Part shown: positions 34,449-44,670 of the stretch, one piece after another
Layout of the letters: the number at the start of each line of letters is the position of its first letter
How positions within the stretch are numbered: position 1 is the first letter of the stretch
From: Methanolobus sp.
GTDB lineage: Archaea > Halobacteriota > Methanosarcinia > Methanosarcinales > Methanosarcinaceae
DNA length: 54,002 nt
Reading direction: 5' to 3'
Assembly (NCBI RefSeq): GCF_030682845.1
Contig: NZ_JAUXNK010000052.1
Coordinates: 1-54,002 of the forward strand
Translations under genes and position numbers: made by a program
Notes under the pieces: model-generated
Database searches by the model: none
Told to the model about the DNA's origin: nothing
The model's input: only the letters and a program-made list of their open reading frames with translations

Positions 34449-35690
34449 CTAAATGTCTGCCGGGCTGGTTATCTCTCCGGTTAGCGCTGATGCGGCGGCT
34501 GTAGCCGGGGAGGCAAGATAGATGAATCCGCCCGTACCCATCCTGCCTTTAAAGTTCCGGTTGGCTGTCGATATGCATACCTCTCCTTTGGCAATGACCC
34601 CCATGTGTCCTCCAAGGCAGGGTCCACATCCGGGTGTGCCGATTGTCGCTCCAGACTCAAGGAGTGTCTCTATGATGCCTTTACGGACAGCTTCAAGGAA
34701 CACCTCTCTTGATGCAGGGATGACAAGCGTCCTGACAGCCACCTTTTCTCCTTTGAGGATATTCGCTGCTGCTTCAAGGTCTTCCAGCCGGCCGTTGGTG
34801 CAGGTTCCGATAAATGCCTGGTCGATCCTGGTGGCGGGCAGCTCTGAGATATTGCATACATTATCGACATTATGCGGGCATGCGACCTGCGGTTCCAGAG
34901 TACCTGCATCAAAATGGTACTCCTGTGAATAATGCGCATCCTCGTCCGCATATACGGGTTCATAGCTTCCCTGAGAACGCTCCTTAAGGTACTCAAAGGT
35001 TGTTCTATCAGGCGGGACTATCCCTGCCTTTGCTCCCATTTCTATTGCCATGTTACAAAGAGTCATCCGGCCTGAGATGGAAAGATTTTCTATCGTGCTT
35101 CCATAGAACTCTGCGGCTTTATAGGTAGCTCCTGCCACCCCCAGGGTTTTGATTATCTTGAGTGTGAGGTCCTTTGCATGGGTGTGTTTTCCCAGTTTTC
35201 CATCTGCCATTATCCTGATGCTCTCCGGAACCCTGAACCAGAGTTTACCTGTGGCGAATATCTCTGCCATGTCCGTAGCTCCCACTCCTGTACCGAAGGC
35301 TCCGAAGGCTCCGTAGGTGCATGAATGGGAATCGGCTCCTACTATGAGCTTTCCGGGCAGTGCAAATCCTTTCTCAGGAAGCAGCTGGTGGCAGATGCCT
35401 TCTCCTGTGTCATAGAAATTCTTTATTTCCTGTTCCTTCACCCATTCCCGGATGTCCTTGTGCAAGGCAGCAGTGGTGTCGGTGTTTGCAGGGGTGAGAT
35501 GATCAAAGGGGATCACGATCTTTTCCGGATTCCATACATTCTTGATCTCCATTTCCCTGAAAGATTTTACGGCAAGTATGCTTGTCCCATCATGAGCCAT
35601 GGCACAGTCTACATCCGCTATGACAAAATCATTCTCTTTGGCATGTTTTCCTGCTGCACGGCTGAATATCTTCTCACTGATAGTGCTCAA
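34449..35690 (-). CDS. 3-isopropylmalate dehydratase / homoaconitase large subunit
   Basis: This 413-residue aconitase-fold protein lacks the swivel domain, as in two-subunit LeuCD or AksDE enzymes. [4Fe-4S] ligands are in [12 protein letters not shown] and [14 protein letters not shown]; substrate-side motifs include [19 protein letters not shown]. LeuC (leucine) and AksD (coenzyme B and 2-oxosuberate) cannot be separated here by eye. The start is a TTG with GGAG 8 nt upstream (35690); no ATG is better. The small subunit gene is not in the window. Confidence 0.93.
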   Translation of the reverse strand: MSTISEKIFSRAAGKHAKENDFVIADVDCAMAHDGTSILAVKSFREMEIKNVWNPEKIVIPFDHLTPANTDTTAALHKDIREWVKEQEIKNFYDTGEGICHQLLPEKGFALPGKLIVGADSHSCTYGAFGAFGTGVGATDMAEIFATGKLWFRVPESIRIMADGKLGKHTHAKDLTLKIIKTLGVAGATYKAAEFYGSTIENLSISGRMTLCNMAIEMGAKAGIVPPDRTTFEYLKERSQGSYEPVYADEDAHYSQEYHFDAGTLEPQVACPHNVDNVCNISELPATRIDQAFIGTCTNGRLEDLEAAANILKGEKVAVRTLVIPASREVFLEAVRKGIIETLLESGATIGTPGCGPCLGGHMGVIAKGEVCISTANRNFKGRMGTGGFIYLASPATAAASALTGEITSPADI

Positions 35691-35887
35691 AAAAATAACT
35701 CCATTTCTTGCAGTTCATCTGCTGTAGTTTATGGTGTTATGAGACAGGCTATCCCGATATAAAATCTGCGATTGAATTACCTGTCGGTGAAGAAAATAAA
35801 TGGGTTTGGAAGTTAAAAATATGTTTTGCTGCTTTCTGCAGTGTGCTGATAGCAGGTAAGCAGTCAATCTTTGATCTTGTTTATGCT

Positions 35888-36262
35888 TCAGGTGAGACTT
35901 TTAAGTCTCTCGATGTTCTCAAGCACTGATCTGCTCTGATATAGGACTTTCTCTTCGATGCTGCCAATTATTTCTTCAAGAGGTGTGATCAGCCTGTATA
36001 GCTTAACCGGCCTGCCTTTACCTTCGTTTTTCTTTTCTTCTCTGATCTCAACCCAGTTGTTATCTCTAAGGAATCTCATGGCAATACTGACTTCAGGCTG
36101 ACGCAGATCTGAAGTTGCTTCTATTTCACGGGAAGTTATTTCATCCCCGCTCGCCAGGGTCGCAATAGTCAGTGCAACAGGTCTGTTCATATCCAGTTTC
36201 CTGAGCAACTCGACCATTTCGTACTCCTTTTCATTCATGTTACGGGGTTTTTTTTCTCTCAT
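35888..36262 (-). CDS. Winged-helix transcriptional regulator
   Basis: This 124-residue basic protein begins MREKKPRNMNEKEYEMVELL. It has a winged helix (about 30-90: ITSREIEATSDLRQPEVSIA; FLRDNNWVEIREEKKNEGKG) and a C-terminal coiled dimerisation helix. A GGTGAT site lies about 6 nt before the ATG. A perfect 9+2+9 palindrome lies 80-100 nt upstream (36342-36361) and is a candidate autoregulatory operator. The target genes are unknown; the downstream leuC-like gene is 197 nt away. Confidence 0.86.
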   Translation of the reverse strand: MREKKPRNMNEKEYEMVELLRKLDMNRPVALTIATLASGDEITSREIEATSDLRQPEVSIAMRFLRDNNWVEIREEKKNEGKGRPVKLYRLITPLEEIIGSIEEKVLYQSRSVLENIERLKSLT

Positions 36263-36341
36263 GCAATATCACCAAATAATTTTCAGTTTCGTTTTATCTT
36301 TAAGTCTGAATGGCCACCAGAACATTTTCCTTCACTGTGTG

Positions 36342-36361
36342 GATCAGACAACTGTCTGATC
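36342..36361. promoter_or_regulatory. Perfect inverted repeat, candidate operator
   Basis: GATCAGACA-AC-TGTCTGATC has perfect 9-bp arms with a 2-nt centre, sized for a dimeric winged-helix protein. It lies 80 nt upstream of the regulator gene 35888-36262 in a 415-nt region (36263-36677) that otherwise shows only AT-rich sequence. Confidence 0.55.
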
Positions 36362-36677
36362 AGCAGTTTACACATCATTTATACCTGATCTTGATGCGTT
36401 GCAAGTTCACAACTATTATAAGTATTTATTATATATTAATCCATATTACAACAAAATAGTGAGTCCGCAACGTATATTTCATACAATAGATTATTTGGTG
36501 TAGTAATGCCTATATAAATAGTATATAATCAATTCTGGAAATAGATTATTCAAACCAATCATTCAAAATAGAAGTGCCCAATATCAATACGGCATCGGAA
36601 TAAAATAGTGATAGTTATGTGTCAGTTCGAGATATGAAAGCTGGCGCAATAGGTAGCAAAAGCCCTAAAAATCAGAA

Positions 36678-36751
36678 TGGGCCCGCTGAGATTCGAACTC
36701 AGGACCTCACGGTTATCAGCCGTGCGCTCCACCGAGCTAAGCTACGGGCCC
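36678..36751 (-). tRNA. tRNA-Ile (GAT anticodon)
   Basis: The cloverleaf is complete: acceptor GGGCCCG/CGGGCCC, D-arm GCTT-AGCTCGGTG-GAGC, anticodon arm CACGG-CTGATAA-CCGTG (anticodon GAT), T-arm CTGAG-TTCGAAT-CTCAG, discriminator A. CCA is not encoded. It has 74 nt and no intron. An overlapping protein-like frame is spurious. Confidence 0.97.
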
Positions 36752-36937
36752 ACTTGCATATTTTATTGCTCCTGAATAATTGTGTTATTCAAGCGACACT
36801 CCAAATACGCATACAGGTACTTTAATATTTCGCTCTGCTCCATCTCTCCCCCTTATATTATTTTACGACGTATGGCTTTGCGGGTCACTCCCAGCGATAA
36901 CTTTATTTGGTATAATACCTGTATGAGGTCAATTACT

Positions 36938-37009
36938 GGGCTGGTAGATCAGGGGAAGATCGCTACCTTGGCATGGTAGAGGCCTCGGGTTCAATTCCCG
37001 ACCAGTCCA
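36938..37009 (+). tRNA. tRNA-Ala (GGC anticodon)
   Basis: The 72-nt cloverleaf has acceptor GGGCTGG/CCAGTCC with the G3-U70 wobble that marks alanine identity. The D-arm is GATC-AGGGGAA-GATC, the anticodon arm CTACC-TTGGCAT-GGTAG (anticodon GGC) and the T-arm TCGGG-TTCAATT-CCCGA. The discriminator is A; CCA is not encoded. A TATA-like TTTATTTGG lies about 35 nt upstream. Confidence 0.97.
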
Positions 37010-37102
37010 CTCAAATATCCCCAATAGTCTTTAAAGTACGCTATTGGCAGTTTCATATTTTCTCATTCCCTGTGTAAGTTGCATAATATTTTTCTGAACT
37101 TT

Positions 37103-40100
37103 CTACACATCTTGGAGTTGTTCTGCCAGCAGGTCATACTGTTTTTCCAGTTCAGGCATAATAGCTGCAATATCTTCCAATTTACCCATGTTGCTCGCTT
37201 TCTCCATCTGGGAAGCGACATCGTTCAGGGCCATGCCTCCAAGGTTTGCCGAAGCACCTTTGATCTTATGTGCATACGCGCTGACTCCGGATACTTCTCC
37301 CTTTTCAATTGTTTCCCTTAGTTCATAGACATGCTTTGGCATATCTTTCAGGAAAATTGCAATCAATCTCCTGGCAAGGTCTTCATCACCCATTATCCTT
37401 TCAAAGAGGGCTTCTTTGTCAAATACCAGTGGTTTTGCAGGCGCATCCTTGTCAGTGTGGGATAATGTGCCCTCATTTCCTTCTCTCTGTATTGTTGCAA
37501 GCCATTTATCCAGTACCCTTTTCAGGGTCTCCATGGAAACAGGCTTTGAAATGTAATCGTCCATGCCGGATCCTATAAACTGCTCCCTGTCTCCCTTCAT
37601 GGCATGTGCTGTCATTGCGATTATCGGAATTTCCTGATCCAGAACTGCTGATCCCGGCTCTCGGATGAGCCTTGTAGCTTCCAGACCATCCATTTCAGGC
37701 ATCTGCACATCCATGAGCACAAGATCATAAGGGATCATTTCCAGGGCTTTCAATGCTTCGGCACCATTGGCCACAGTATCTACACGAAGGCCCAGTTTTT
37801 TCAGCATGCTCTGGGCTACTTTCTGATTGACGATGTTGTCCTCAGCCAGCAGTATCCTTACATTTTTGATTTTCTGCATGGAAGTAGCATGCTCGTTAAC
37901 AGAAGAATGTGATTTCTGTCTCCCTTTATCCATAGTAAGTATAGTTGATAACTCATTAAAAAGGCTCGATTGCCTTACAGGCTTTGTAAGATATGCTTCG
38001 AAGTGGTCCTTCTCGAACTGCCTGGAAACGGACCGCTGCCCCATAGATGAAAGCATTATAAGACAAGTACTTTCAAGTTTTTCATCCGACTTTATGATCC
38101 TTGCAAGGGTCAGTCCATCCATTCCCGGCATATGCATGTCCAGGATTGCTACATGGAATGGTTCACGATCATCATGTGCTCTGTAAAGAGCCTGCAGTGC
38201 CGTGGGACCGTCCATAGTTTCCACTGGATTCGTACCCCACGAAGATAGCTGAGCGATAAGTATCTCCCGGTTTGTGGCGTTATCATCTACAACGAGTATG
38301 CGCGCACTTTGGATATCTGCTGGTAGGATCTTTTTCCTTTCACAGTCTGGTTGCTTGGCAAAGCAGGCTGTGAACCATAATTCTGAACCTTTGCCCTCCT
38401 CACTTTTTATCCCTATCTCTCCCCCCATCAGCTCCACAAGCTGTTTGGAGATAGCCAGGCCAAGTCCGGTACCACCATATTGACGCGTCGTGGAAGCATC
38501 CACCTGGTAGAACTGGTTAAAAAGAAGATCTATCTTATCTTCTGGAATACCTATTCCGGTATCCTTTACAGAAAACCGCAAGAGGACCTCTGTGCTGGTT
38601 TCGGATTCCAGGGTCACCCGTACGACCACTTCACCATGATGCGTGAACTTAATAGCATTGCCAGTCAGATTAGTCAATACCTGCTGCAAACGTCCGGTGT
38701 CACCCCTTATATAAGCAGGCGCATTCGGCTCGGCCGCACAGATGAATTCCAGCCCTTTATCGTGTGCCCTTATGGATAGCATGGCAGCAAAGCTATCCAG
38801 TACATTGTGCAGATCAAAATCCAGCACCTCCAGCTCTAGCTTGCCTGCCTCTATCTTTGAGAAGTCCAGTATGTCATTGATTATCTCGAGCAGTGCCTCT
38901 CCGCTTGCCTGCACCGTTTCAACATAATGTCGTTGCTCCTCATTCAGCTCTGTGTCAAGAAGCAGACCTGTCATGCCGATCACACCGTTCATGGGTGTGC
39001 GTATCTCATGGGACATGTTGGCCAGGAACTCACTTTTGGTTCTGGTGGCCTCCTCTGCTTTGATCAAGGTTTTGTCAAGTTCCTTGTTTTTTATTTCCAC
39101 TTCTTCAGCGTATGCAAGAAGCTTTTCTTCTGCTAACTTGCGCTCGGTAATATCCTGCACCATGCCGACAGAGCGAACAACCATCCCATTTTGGTCTCGT
39201 TCATGAATGCACTTTTGTTGAACGTAGCGTACTTCTCCTGTATGCCTGCGGACAACACGATGTTCAATCTCATACATATATTCTTTTTCTTGCAGAGAGG
39301 TGGAATAGGCAGCATCCACCATAGCATGGTCCTCAGGGTGGACCGCATCAAGGAAGGACTCGTATGTGACATCTAACTCCTGTGGTTCCAGTCCGAATAT
39401 GCGATATACTTCGTCAGACCATATTATACGGTTTTCAATTACATCAAATACCCAGCTTCCTACATGTGCTATCTCCTGGGATCTTGCCAGGAACGCCTCG
39501 CTCTCTCGCAGGGCTTCCTCGGCACGTCTGCGTTCTGTGATGTCGCGGAATGACCACACGCGTCCAACAATATCCTCGCCGATTTTTTGGGGCTGGGAGT
39601 ATCTTTCAAAGATACGCCCATCTGAAAAATCAATATGGTCAAAACTGGATGCTTCCGGCCGTGCATATAAGTCCATTACCTTGGATACGAACATATCCGG
39701 ATCAGAAAGTTGTGATATAATTGCTTTTAGTACAGTGGTATCATCATGGTTGGTAAGAAGTTCTTCAGGAATCTGCCACATCTTGGCAAATTTTCGATTC
39801 CATTGTGTTATCCTTCCTTCTCTGTTCACTATCAGGATGCCATGTGCTGTTGATTCGAGTGATGCGTTGAGCAGGGATATCGAATATTTAAGTTGATCAT
39901 CAGCAAGTTTGCGCTCGGTGATGTCCCGGCTCACTCCCAGAATGCCAACAAATGCACCTTGTTCATTATAGATGCCTGAGATCGTAGCTTCTGTCCAGAC
40001 AGTTGAACCGTCCCTGCAAGGCTGTTCAAGCTCAATACGGTTTGCTGGGAAGCTTTTTCCTTCTTGGATCGCTTCCTTAACTAATCTAATTCCTTCCAGG

Positions 40101-41122
40101 TAGTGTTGTAGGGAAACAGGAGTTAACAACTCCGAAGGTCGTTGTTTTAGTACTTCTTCCGGTGTATATCCACGGAGCTTCTGGACAGACGGACTGATAT
40201 ATGTGAACCTGCCATCTATGTCCATTGTCCATATAACGTCCGTGGAATTATCTGCCAGAAGACGGTGTCTTTCTTCGCTTTCTTTTAATAGCTGTTCGGA
40301 GCGCTTGCGTTCAGTAATATCGCGTACAGCTGCTACACGAACCGGGCTTCCAGAATGCATCAGGTTGTAAGCTTCAATTTCGAGTGGCACTATCATTCCA
40401 TCTTTTCTTATCCCTCGAACTTCATAAGGTTTTGCAATACTCTTTCTCATCTGCTGCTTTACAATATCAATATCATCAGGATGGATGGCCAATGATAGGA
40501 CATTCTTTCCCAGAATTTCCTCTTGCGTGTATCCTATGATGCGGGTCAGAGCCTCATTAACTTCAAGGGCTATACCATTATCATGAACGATTATACCCTC
40601 AAAGGTCACATCTGAAAGTAAACGATATCTTTCCTCGCTCTGAGCCAACTCATTTTCAATTCGTTTGCGATCATTAATGTCTATAGAGTATTCTATAATG
40701 CTTTCAAGATCTCCATTATCATCGAAGATGGGGTAGGCATTTACCTCCACATATACCGGCCTTCCCTCAGAGTCAAGGTGGATGTGTTCTGCCTTTGCAG
40801 GCTTTCCGGTCTGCCTGATCTCTTCCATTGGGCATGGATGTTCTGAGTCACAACAAGGTTCAGACAGTCCGTGGCTTGCCTCGTAGCACTTGCTGTTAAG
40901 GGTAATATTGTAATGGGAAGTGGCAAAGGAGTTTGCAAGTCTTATGTTATGGTCGCTGGCATCGATGATCATAAAAGGATGGGTAAGTGCATCCAGAAGT
41001 GGGGTAAGAAATCCAGACTGGCTGCTTGGGAAGTCTCCAGTGCCTGATTCCTCTGATCGCTCCTCGTATTTTGCTACTATATAGAGGTCTTTTTGATCAT
41101 GCGGTTGTGATCTCTTTTTCAT
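37103..41122 (-). CDS. BarA-like hybrid histidine kinase (5 PAS, HK, 2 REC, Hpt)
   Basis: This 1339-residue soluble protein has five PAS domains: about 38-160, 161-282, 283-410, 411-535 and 536-665. The first is Cys-rich, with [13 protein letters not shown] and HPCPMEEI. The kinase core has [12 protein letters not shown] with phospho-acceptor His705, N-box [12 protein letters not shown] and G-box [12 protein letters not shown]. Two receivers carry phospho-acceptors Asp995 ([12 protein letters not shown]) and Asp1138 ([13 protein letters not shown]), and the Hpt has His1285 ([15 protein letters not shown]). The layout is that of bacterial tripartite kinases, suggesting ancient transfer. A full phosphorelay is present in cis, but no output regulator is adjacent. 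Confidence 0.94.
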   Translation of the reverse strand: MKKRSQPHDQKDLYIVAKYEERSEESGTGDFPSSQSGFLTPLLDALTHPFMIIDASDHNIRLANSFATSHYNITLNSKCYEASHGLSEPCCDSEHPCPMEEIRQTGKPAKAEHIHLDSEGRPVYVEVNAYPIFDDNGDLESIIEYSIDINDRKRIENELAQSEERYRLLSDVTFEGIIVHDNGIALEVNEALTRIIGYTQEEILGKNVLSLAIHPDDIDIVKQQMRKSIAKPYEVRGIRKDGMIVPLEIEAYNLMHSGSPVRVAAVRDITERKRSEQLLKESEERHRLLADNSTDVIWTMDIDGRFTYISPSVQKLRGYTPEEVLKQRPSELLTPVSLQHYLEGIRLVKEAIQEGKSFPANRIELEQPCRDGSTVWTEATISGIYNEQGAFVGILGVSRDITERKLADDQLKYSISLLNASLESTAHGILIVNREGRITQWNRKFAKMWQIPEELLTNHDDTTVLKAIISQLSDPDMFVSKVMDLYARPEASSFDHIDFSDGRIFERYSQPQKIGEDIVGRVWSFRDITERRRAEEALRESEAFLARSQEIAHVGSWVFDVIENRIIWSDEVYRIFGLEPQELDVTYESFLDAVHPEDHAMVDAAYSTSLQEKEYMYEIEHRVVRRHTGEVRYVQQKCIHERDQNGMVVRSVGMVQDITERKLAEEKLLAYAEEVEIKNKELDKTLIKAEEATRTKSEFLANMSHEIRTPMNGVIGMTGLLLDTELNEEQRHYVETVQASGEALLEIINDILDFSKIEAGKLELEVLDFDLHNVLDSFAAMLSIRAHDKGLEFICAAEPNAPAYIRGDTGRLQQVLTNLTGNAIKFTHHGEVVVRVTLESETSTEVLLRFSVKDTGIGIPEDKIDLLFNQFYQVDASTTRQYGGTGLGLAISKQLVELMGGEIGIKSEEGKGSELWFTACFAKQPDCERKKILPADIQSARILVVDDNATNREILIAQLSSWGTNPVETMDGPTALQALYRAHDDREPFHVAILDMHMPGMDGLTLARIIKSDEKLESTCLIMLSSMGQRSVSRQFEKDHFEAYLTKPVRQSSLFNELSTILTMDKGRQKSHSSVNEHATSMQKIKNVRILLAEDNIVNQKVAQSMLKKLGLRVDTVANGAEALKALEMIPYDLVLMDVQMPEMDGLEATRLIREPGSAVLDQEIPIIAMTAHAMKGDREQFIGSGMDDYISKPVSMETLKRVLDKWLATIQREGNEGTLSHTDKDAPAKPLVFDKEALFERIMGDEDLARRLIAIFLKDMPKHVYELRETIEKGEVSGVSAYAHKIKGASANLGGMALNDVASQMEKASNMGKLEDIAAIMPELEKQYDLLAEQLQDV

Positions 41123-41441
41123 ATGCTTCCTTCCTGCTCATTTGATTCATGAACAGAGTTTTTTGATGAATAGGGATGACATTTGCACACTTTCACAATC
41201 CTGATTGTACTTATTATCTAGGCCGTTATATATAATTTGTCAGTGCCTTTTGTGTTCAAATGTTGCTATAACTCTGTTGGCATGTAGGTTCTTGCATATA
41301 TCTAATTAATATTTTGTAGAATCAATTGAATTAATTTATATGCATGTACAGTTTTGAGAGATGCGTTAATGATAAGTTAATATTGCAACTGGAGGGTATG
41401 GCAATATAGTGGATATTTCAATAATATGTTCAGGTGATTCG
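41123..41441. other. Divergent intergenic region
   Basis: The 319-nt AT-rich gap between the hybrid kinase and the FKBP gene has TATA-like tracts (about 41229-41240 and 41297-41312) but no gene or hairpin that I can support. Confidence 0.5.
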
Positions 41442-41963
41442 ATGAAGAAGTACACATTATTCATTTTGCTGTGTCTGGTATTTGCAAGCGGATGCATGTC
41501 CCAGAACACTGTGGAGCAGGGTGATCATATTGCCGTCGATTATATTGGCAGGTTTGAGAATGGAAGTGTCTTTGATACTTCCCTGGAGCAGGTAGCGGTC
41601 GATTCGGGGTTATACAGCCCCTCAAGGAACTATGGGCCTTTGAGTTTTGTTGCAGGCCAAGGCCAGATGATCGAAGGATTTGACGAGGCTGTGATTGGCA
41701 TGTATGTGGGTGAAGAAAAAACAGTTACTATTCCACCGGAGAAAGCTTATGGGAATTATTCTCGGGAATTATTGCTCCAAGTCCCTTCCGAGGATTTTGA
41801 TAATGCAAATATAACTCCAGTGATAGGGGAGCAGGTCAACTACATGTGGAGGACTTGTACGATAGTGGATGTTGCTGACGGGAATGTCACTCTTGACTGT
41901 AATCATCAGCTTGCAGGGGAGACACTTGTCTTTACGATACAAATTGTTTCCATAGGTGAGTGA
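41442..41963 (+). CDS. FKBP-type peptidyl-prolyl isomerase, lipoprotein
   Basis: The 173-residue protein has a signal sequence MKKYTLFILLCLVFASGC with a lipobox (ASGC, Cys18), so it is predicted to be exported and lipid-anchored. The FKBP/SlyD core follows: IAVDYIGRFENGSVFDTS, GQMIEGFDEAVIGMYVGEEK and TVTIPPEKAYGNY, with an IF-type insert after it. It should assist folding of extracytoplasmic proteins. AGGTGA lies 4 nt before the ATG. A GTG (41956) inside its end could start the next gene by overlap. Confidence 0.93.
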   Translation: MKKYTLFILLCLVFASGCMSQNTVEQGDHIAVDYIGRFENGSVFDTSLEQVAVDSGLYSPSRNYGPLSFVAGQGQMIEGFDEAVIGMYVGEEKTVTIPPEKAYGNYSRELLLQVPSEDFDNANITPVIGEQVNYMWRTCTIVDVADGNVTLDCNHQLAGETLVFTIQIVSIGE

Positions 41964-41982
41964 TTTTCAGGCAGGTATTTGC

Positions 41983-42369
41983 ATGGAAAAGGAAGAGAAG
42001 GTCGTAGTTGTCCTGCTTGCAATGGTATTCCTTTCCCTTTCGATAGTGTATGTAACATTTTTCACTGGTGATAGTCCGGATGTGGCTGAATTCTCAGCCA
42101 TGTCCGGGACAGGTGAAAGGGTTTTCCTGGAAGGTAGCATCGTTACTAAACGCTTTACTTATACTGGTAATCATCTTCTGATGACAGTTGATTCCGGTTC
42201 AGGGCCTGTTAAGGTTTTCATTCCGTCCGGAAATGGTGCAAAGGATATCGGTTCAATGGTAAATGAGGATGATGTTGTGCGTATTCTCGGGACTGTTGAA
42301 GAGTATAAGGGTGAGGTTGAGATAGTCGTTCAGCACAAAAATGATGTTGTTCTTGTCAAAAACGCCTGA
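41983..42369 (+). CDS. Membrane-anchored OB-fold protein
   Basis: This protein of about 128 residues has an N-terminal membrane helix (about 6-26) and an OB-fold-like domain (about 45-125) with beta strands such as VFLEGSIVTKRFTYTGNHLL and VRILGTVEEYKGEVEIVVQH. The latter resembles tRNA-anti/OB nucleic-acid-binding proteins. ATG 41983 is preferred; a GTG at 41956 would overlap the FKBP stop. It is probably co-transcribed with the FKBP gene. The ligand is unknown. Confidence 0.83.
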   Translation: MEKEEKVVVVLLAMVFLSLSIVYVTFFTGDSPDVAEFSAMSGTGERVFLEGSIVTKRFTYTGNHLLMTVDSGSGPVKVFIPSGNGAKDIGSMVNEDDVVRILGTVEEYKGEVEIVVQHKNDVVLVKNA

Positions 42370-42431
42370 CCGCTTTAAACAAAATGAATTAATCGCTAAA
42401 GATTTAAACGAACACTGCGTCATAAACAAGC

Positions 42432-43592
42432 ATGAAGGCCTGTATAATGTGTGGAGGCGAGGGGACCAGGCTGCGTCCTTTAACATTTGAAAGACCAAAG
42501 CCGAGTATACCAATACTCAATAAACCCTCTGTTGTACATCTAATTGAGCATCTCTCCAAAGAGGGCTTCAATACCATTGTCATTACTCTCGGGTATATGG
42601 CGGAGAACATAGAAGAGCAGTTAGGGGACGGACGTATCTTCGGGGTACATATCGATTATGTATATGAGAAAGATAAACTGGGCACCGCAGGCGGGGTAAA
42701 GAACGCTGAGAAGTATCTCAAAGATGAGCCTTTCCTCGTGCTTGGCGGAGATCACGTATTGAACCTTAATCTCAGAGAGATGTACCGTTTTCATGAAATC
42801 AATGATTCCCTTGTGACCATTGGGCTCCTTTCCATAGACGATCCCCGGGAATTCGGTATCGCAGACATGGATGTGAATAACAGGATAAGAAGATTCCTGG
42901 AGAAACCCGGACCCGGGGAGATATTCAGTAATCTTGCAAGCACTGGTATATACATGTGCGACCCGGAAATATTCGACTGGATACCTGCAAACACAAAATA
43001 CGACTTTGCCAAAGACCTTTTCCCAGCAATGCTTACAAAGAACTACAAAATTAATGGTATACTCGCGCGCGGTAAATGGACTGATGTGGGAAATGCCTCC
43101 GCTTACAGGCAGGCTCAGAGGTGGATGCTGGAAGCTTTGCCAGGTACTACTATTGTCGGGCATTTCAGCAGCAAGGATGCTCGTCTGACAGGGCCGCTCC
43201 AGTTAGGGAATAATGTCTCGGTTGGCTCCAACTCTGCGATTGTAGGCCCTGTGGTGATAGGCGAGAACACAAGGATTGGTGATAATGTGCTCATAGGGCC
43301 TTATACTACCATCGGTTCCAATTGCGTTATCAATGACGGATCAAGGATACTGTCCTCATATATCTTCAACAATATTACCATTGGCAGTAATTGTAATGTA
43401 TCGGGCTCGATAATTGATAACGGGGCACAAGTGTCTGAGAATTCCTGTCTTGAGAATGGTACCGTCATCGGGCCGAATGTTGTCATAGGGAACAACACGA
43501 CGGTGCATTCCAATACAAAGATATGGCCTGACATAATAATACCTAGTGGCACAAGTGTAAAAAATGATATGATCAATGAATCCTATATTTAA
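42432..43592 (+). CDS. Sugar-phosphate nucleotidyltransferase with left-handed beta-helix
   Basis: The 386-residue protein begins MKACIMCGGEGTRLRPLTFE. Its NTP-transferase domain (about 1-230) has a GGEGTRLRP-type signature and GGDHVL metal site. A hexapeptide-repeat domain follows (about 250-375; IGENTRIGDNVLIGPYTTIG). It resembles mannose-1-phosphate guanylyltransferase and glucose-1-phosphate thymidylyltransferase families; the nucleotide is not decidable. A TATA-like TTTAAA lies about 25-30 nt upstream, hinting at a leaderless mRNA. It is followed by an UPF0104 protein, so a cell-surface glycan role is likely. Confidence 0.92.
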   Translation: MKACIMCGGEGTRLRPLTFERPKPSIPILNKPSVVHLIEHLSKEGFNTIVITLGYMAENIEEQLGDGRIFGVHIDYVYEKDKLGTAGGVKNAEKYLKDEPFLVLGGDHVLNLNLREMYRFHEINDSLVTIGLLSIDDPREFGIADMDVNNRIRRFLEKPGPGEIFSNLASTGIYMCDPEIFDWIPANTKYDFAKDLFPAMLTKNYKINGILARGKWTDVGNASAYRQAQRWMLEALPGTTIVGHFSSKDARLTGPLQLGNNVSVGSNSAIVGPVVIGENTRIGDNVLIGPYTTIGSNCVINDGSRILSSYIFNNITIGSNCNVSGSIIDNGAQVSENSCLENGTVIGPNVVIGNNTTVHSNTKIWPDIIIPSGTSVKNDMINESYI

Positions 43593-43634
43593 GCACACTT
43601 TGTTTGCCTCATTTTTCATTTCAGGTCTGATCGC

Positions 43635-44666
43635 ATGAACAAGCTGAAGAAATGGCTTATAGTCTCATTACTCATAAGCCTGGTATCGGGAATTGTTGTC
43701 TTAATTCTTACATTTGACACCGGTACCATTCATGGCTTATTGAGCATAAGGCCGGAGTATATAGTCGCAGCAGCCTGCATACATTTTTTGTCATATCTTG
43801 TATGGGGTATGCGGCTTCGTGGTATGTGCAAGACACTTGGTTATAAAATAAGCAATGCAAGGTCTTTTCAGATAGTTACCTCAAGTACCTTTGCAGCATC
43901 GGTCACTCCCTCCTCCATGGGCGGGGAGCCTGTCAGGATACACCTTCTTCATATTGACAGGATGCCTCTTGGGAAAGCATCTGCAGTAGTACTTGGTGAA
44001 AGACTGCTTGATGGAATCATCATACTGTCCCTTGCACCTTTTTCACTCTATGTTCTTAGGGGTGTAATGGAAGATCCGGGTATTGATGCACTGCTCATTA
44101 CAGCAGAATTCTTTTTACTGGGGGTTCTCGTGCTGGTGCTATATGCAGTATGGAAACCGGAGGCTACAAGGAGAATGACAATGTTCTTTGTAAAACGGAT
44201 AGCTCCTTTTGTTGGTGCCGGGACTGATGCACGGCTTGAGAATATTATCTCAAAAGTGGACTATGAGCTTGAGAATTTCCATGACAGCATCTTCTTATTT
44301 ATGAAAAAGGAAAAGCGCAAAGGTCTTTTGTATGGTGTGTTGAATACTTTCCTCTTCTGGGGTGTAGAATTCTCCATGCTGTATGTCATACTCATCGGCC
44401 TGAATCAATATCCAAATCCACTGGTTGTTATTGCCTCCCAGGTGCTTATGGTGCTCCTTATGGCAATACCTGCAACTCCCGGGGCAAGTGGTATTGCAGA
44501 GTTTGGCGCAACCACTATATTTTCTGTTTTTGTAAGCTCCTCTCTTCTGGGTATAACTGTTGTCGTATGGAGGGCGCTGACCTTTTACATGAATCTCTTA
44601 GTTGGCGGTTTTGTCAGCTTCCGGATACTAAAGGACACGGAAATGATGAAGAAGCTCCTGCGATGA
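43635..44666 (+). CDS. UPF0104 / lysylphosphatidylglycerol synthase-TM family protein
   Basis: This 343-residue protein has about eight membrane segments. Family marks include SSTFAASVTPSSMGGEPVRI and MAIPATPGASGIAEFGATTI. In archaea, members are proposed flippases or glycolipid partners of glycosylation genes; the preceding nucleotidyltransferase supports this, but it is inference. An AGGTC site lies about 8 nt before the ATG. It converges with the radical SAM gene, separated by 4 nt. Confidence 0.91.
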   Translation: MNKLKKWLIVSLLISLVSGIVVLILTFDTGTIHGLLSIRPEYIVAAACIHFLSYLVWGMRLRGMCKTLGYKISNARSFQIVTSSTFAASVTPSSMGGEPVRIHLLHIDRMPLGKASAVVLGERLLDGIIILSLAPFSLYVLRGVMEDPGIDALLITAEFFLLGVLVLVLYAVWKPEATRRMTMFFVKRIAPFVGAGTDARLENIISKVDYELENFHDSIFLFMKKEKRKGLLYGVLNTFLFWGVEFSMLYVILIGLNQYPNPLVVIASQVLMVLLMAIPATPGASGIAEFGATTIFSVFVSSSLLGITVVVWRALTFYMNLLVGGFVSFRILKDTEMMKKLLR

Positions 44667-44670
44667 GGCC

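Noticed and set aside
36619-36825. Plus-strand frame over tRNA-Ile
   Set aside because: It runs through the tRNA gene and has no homology.
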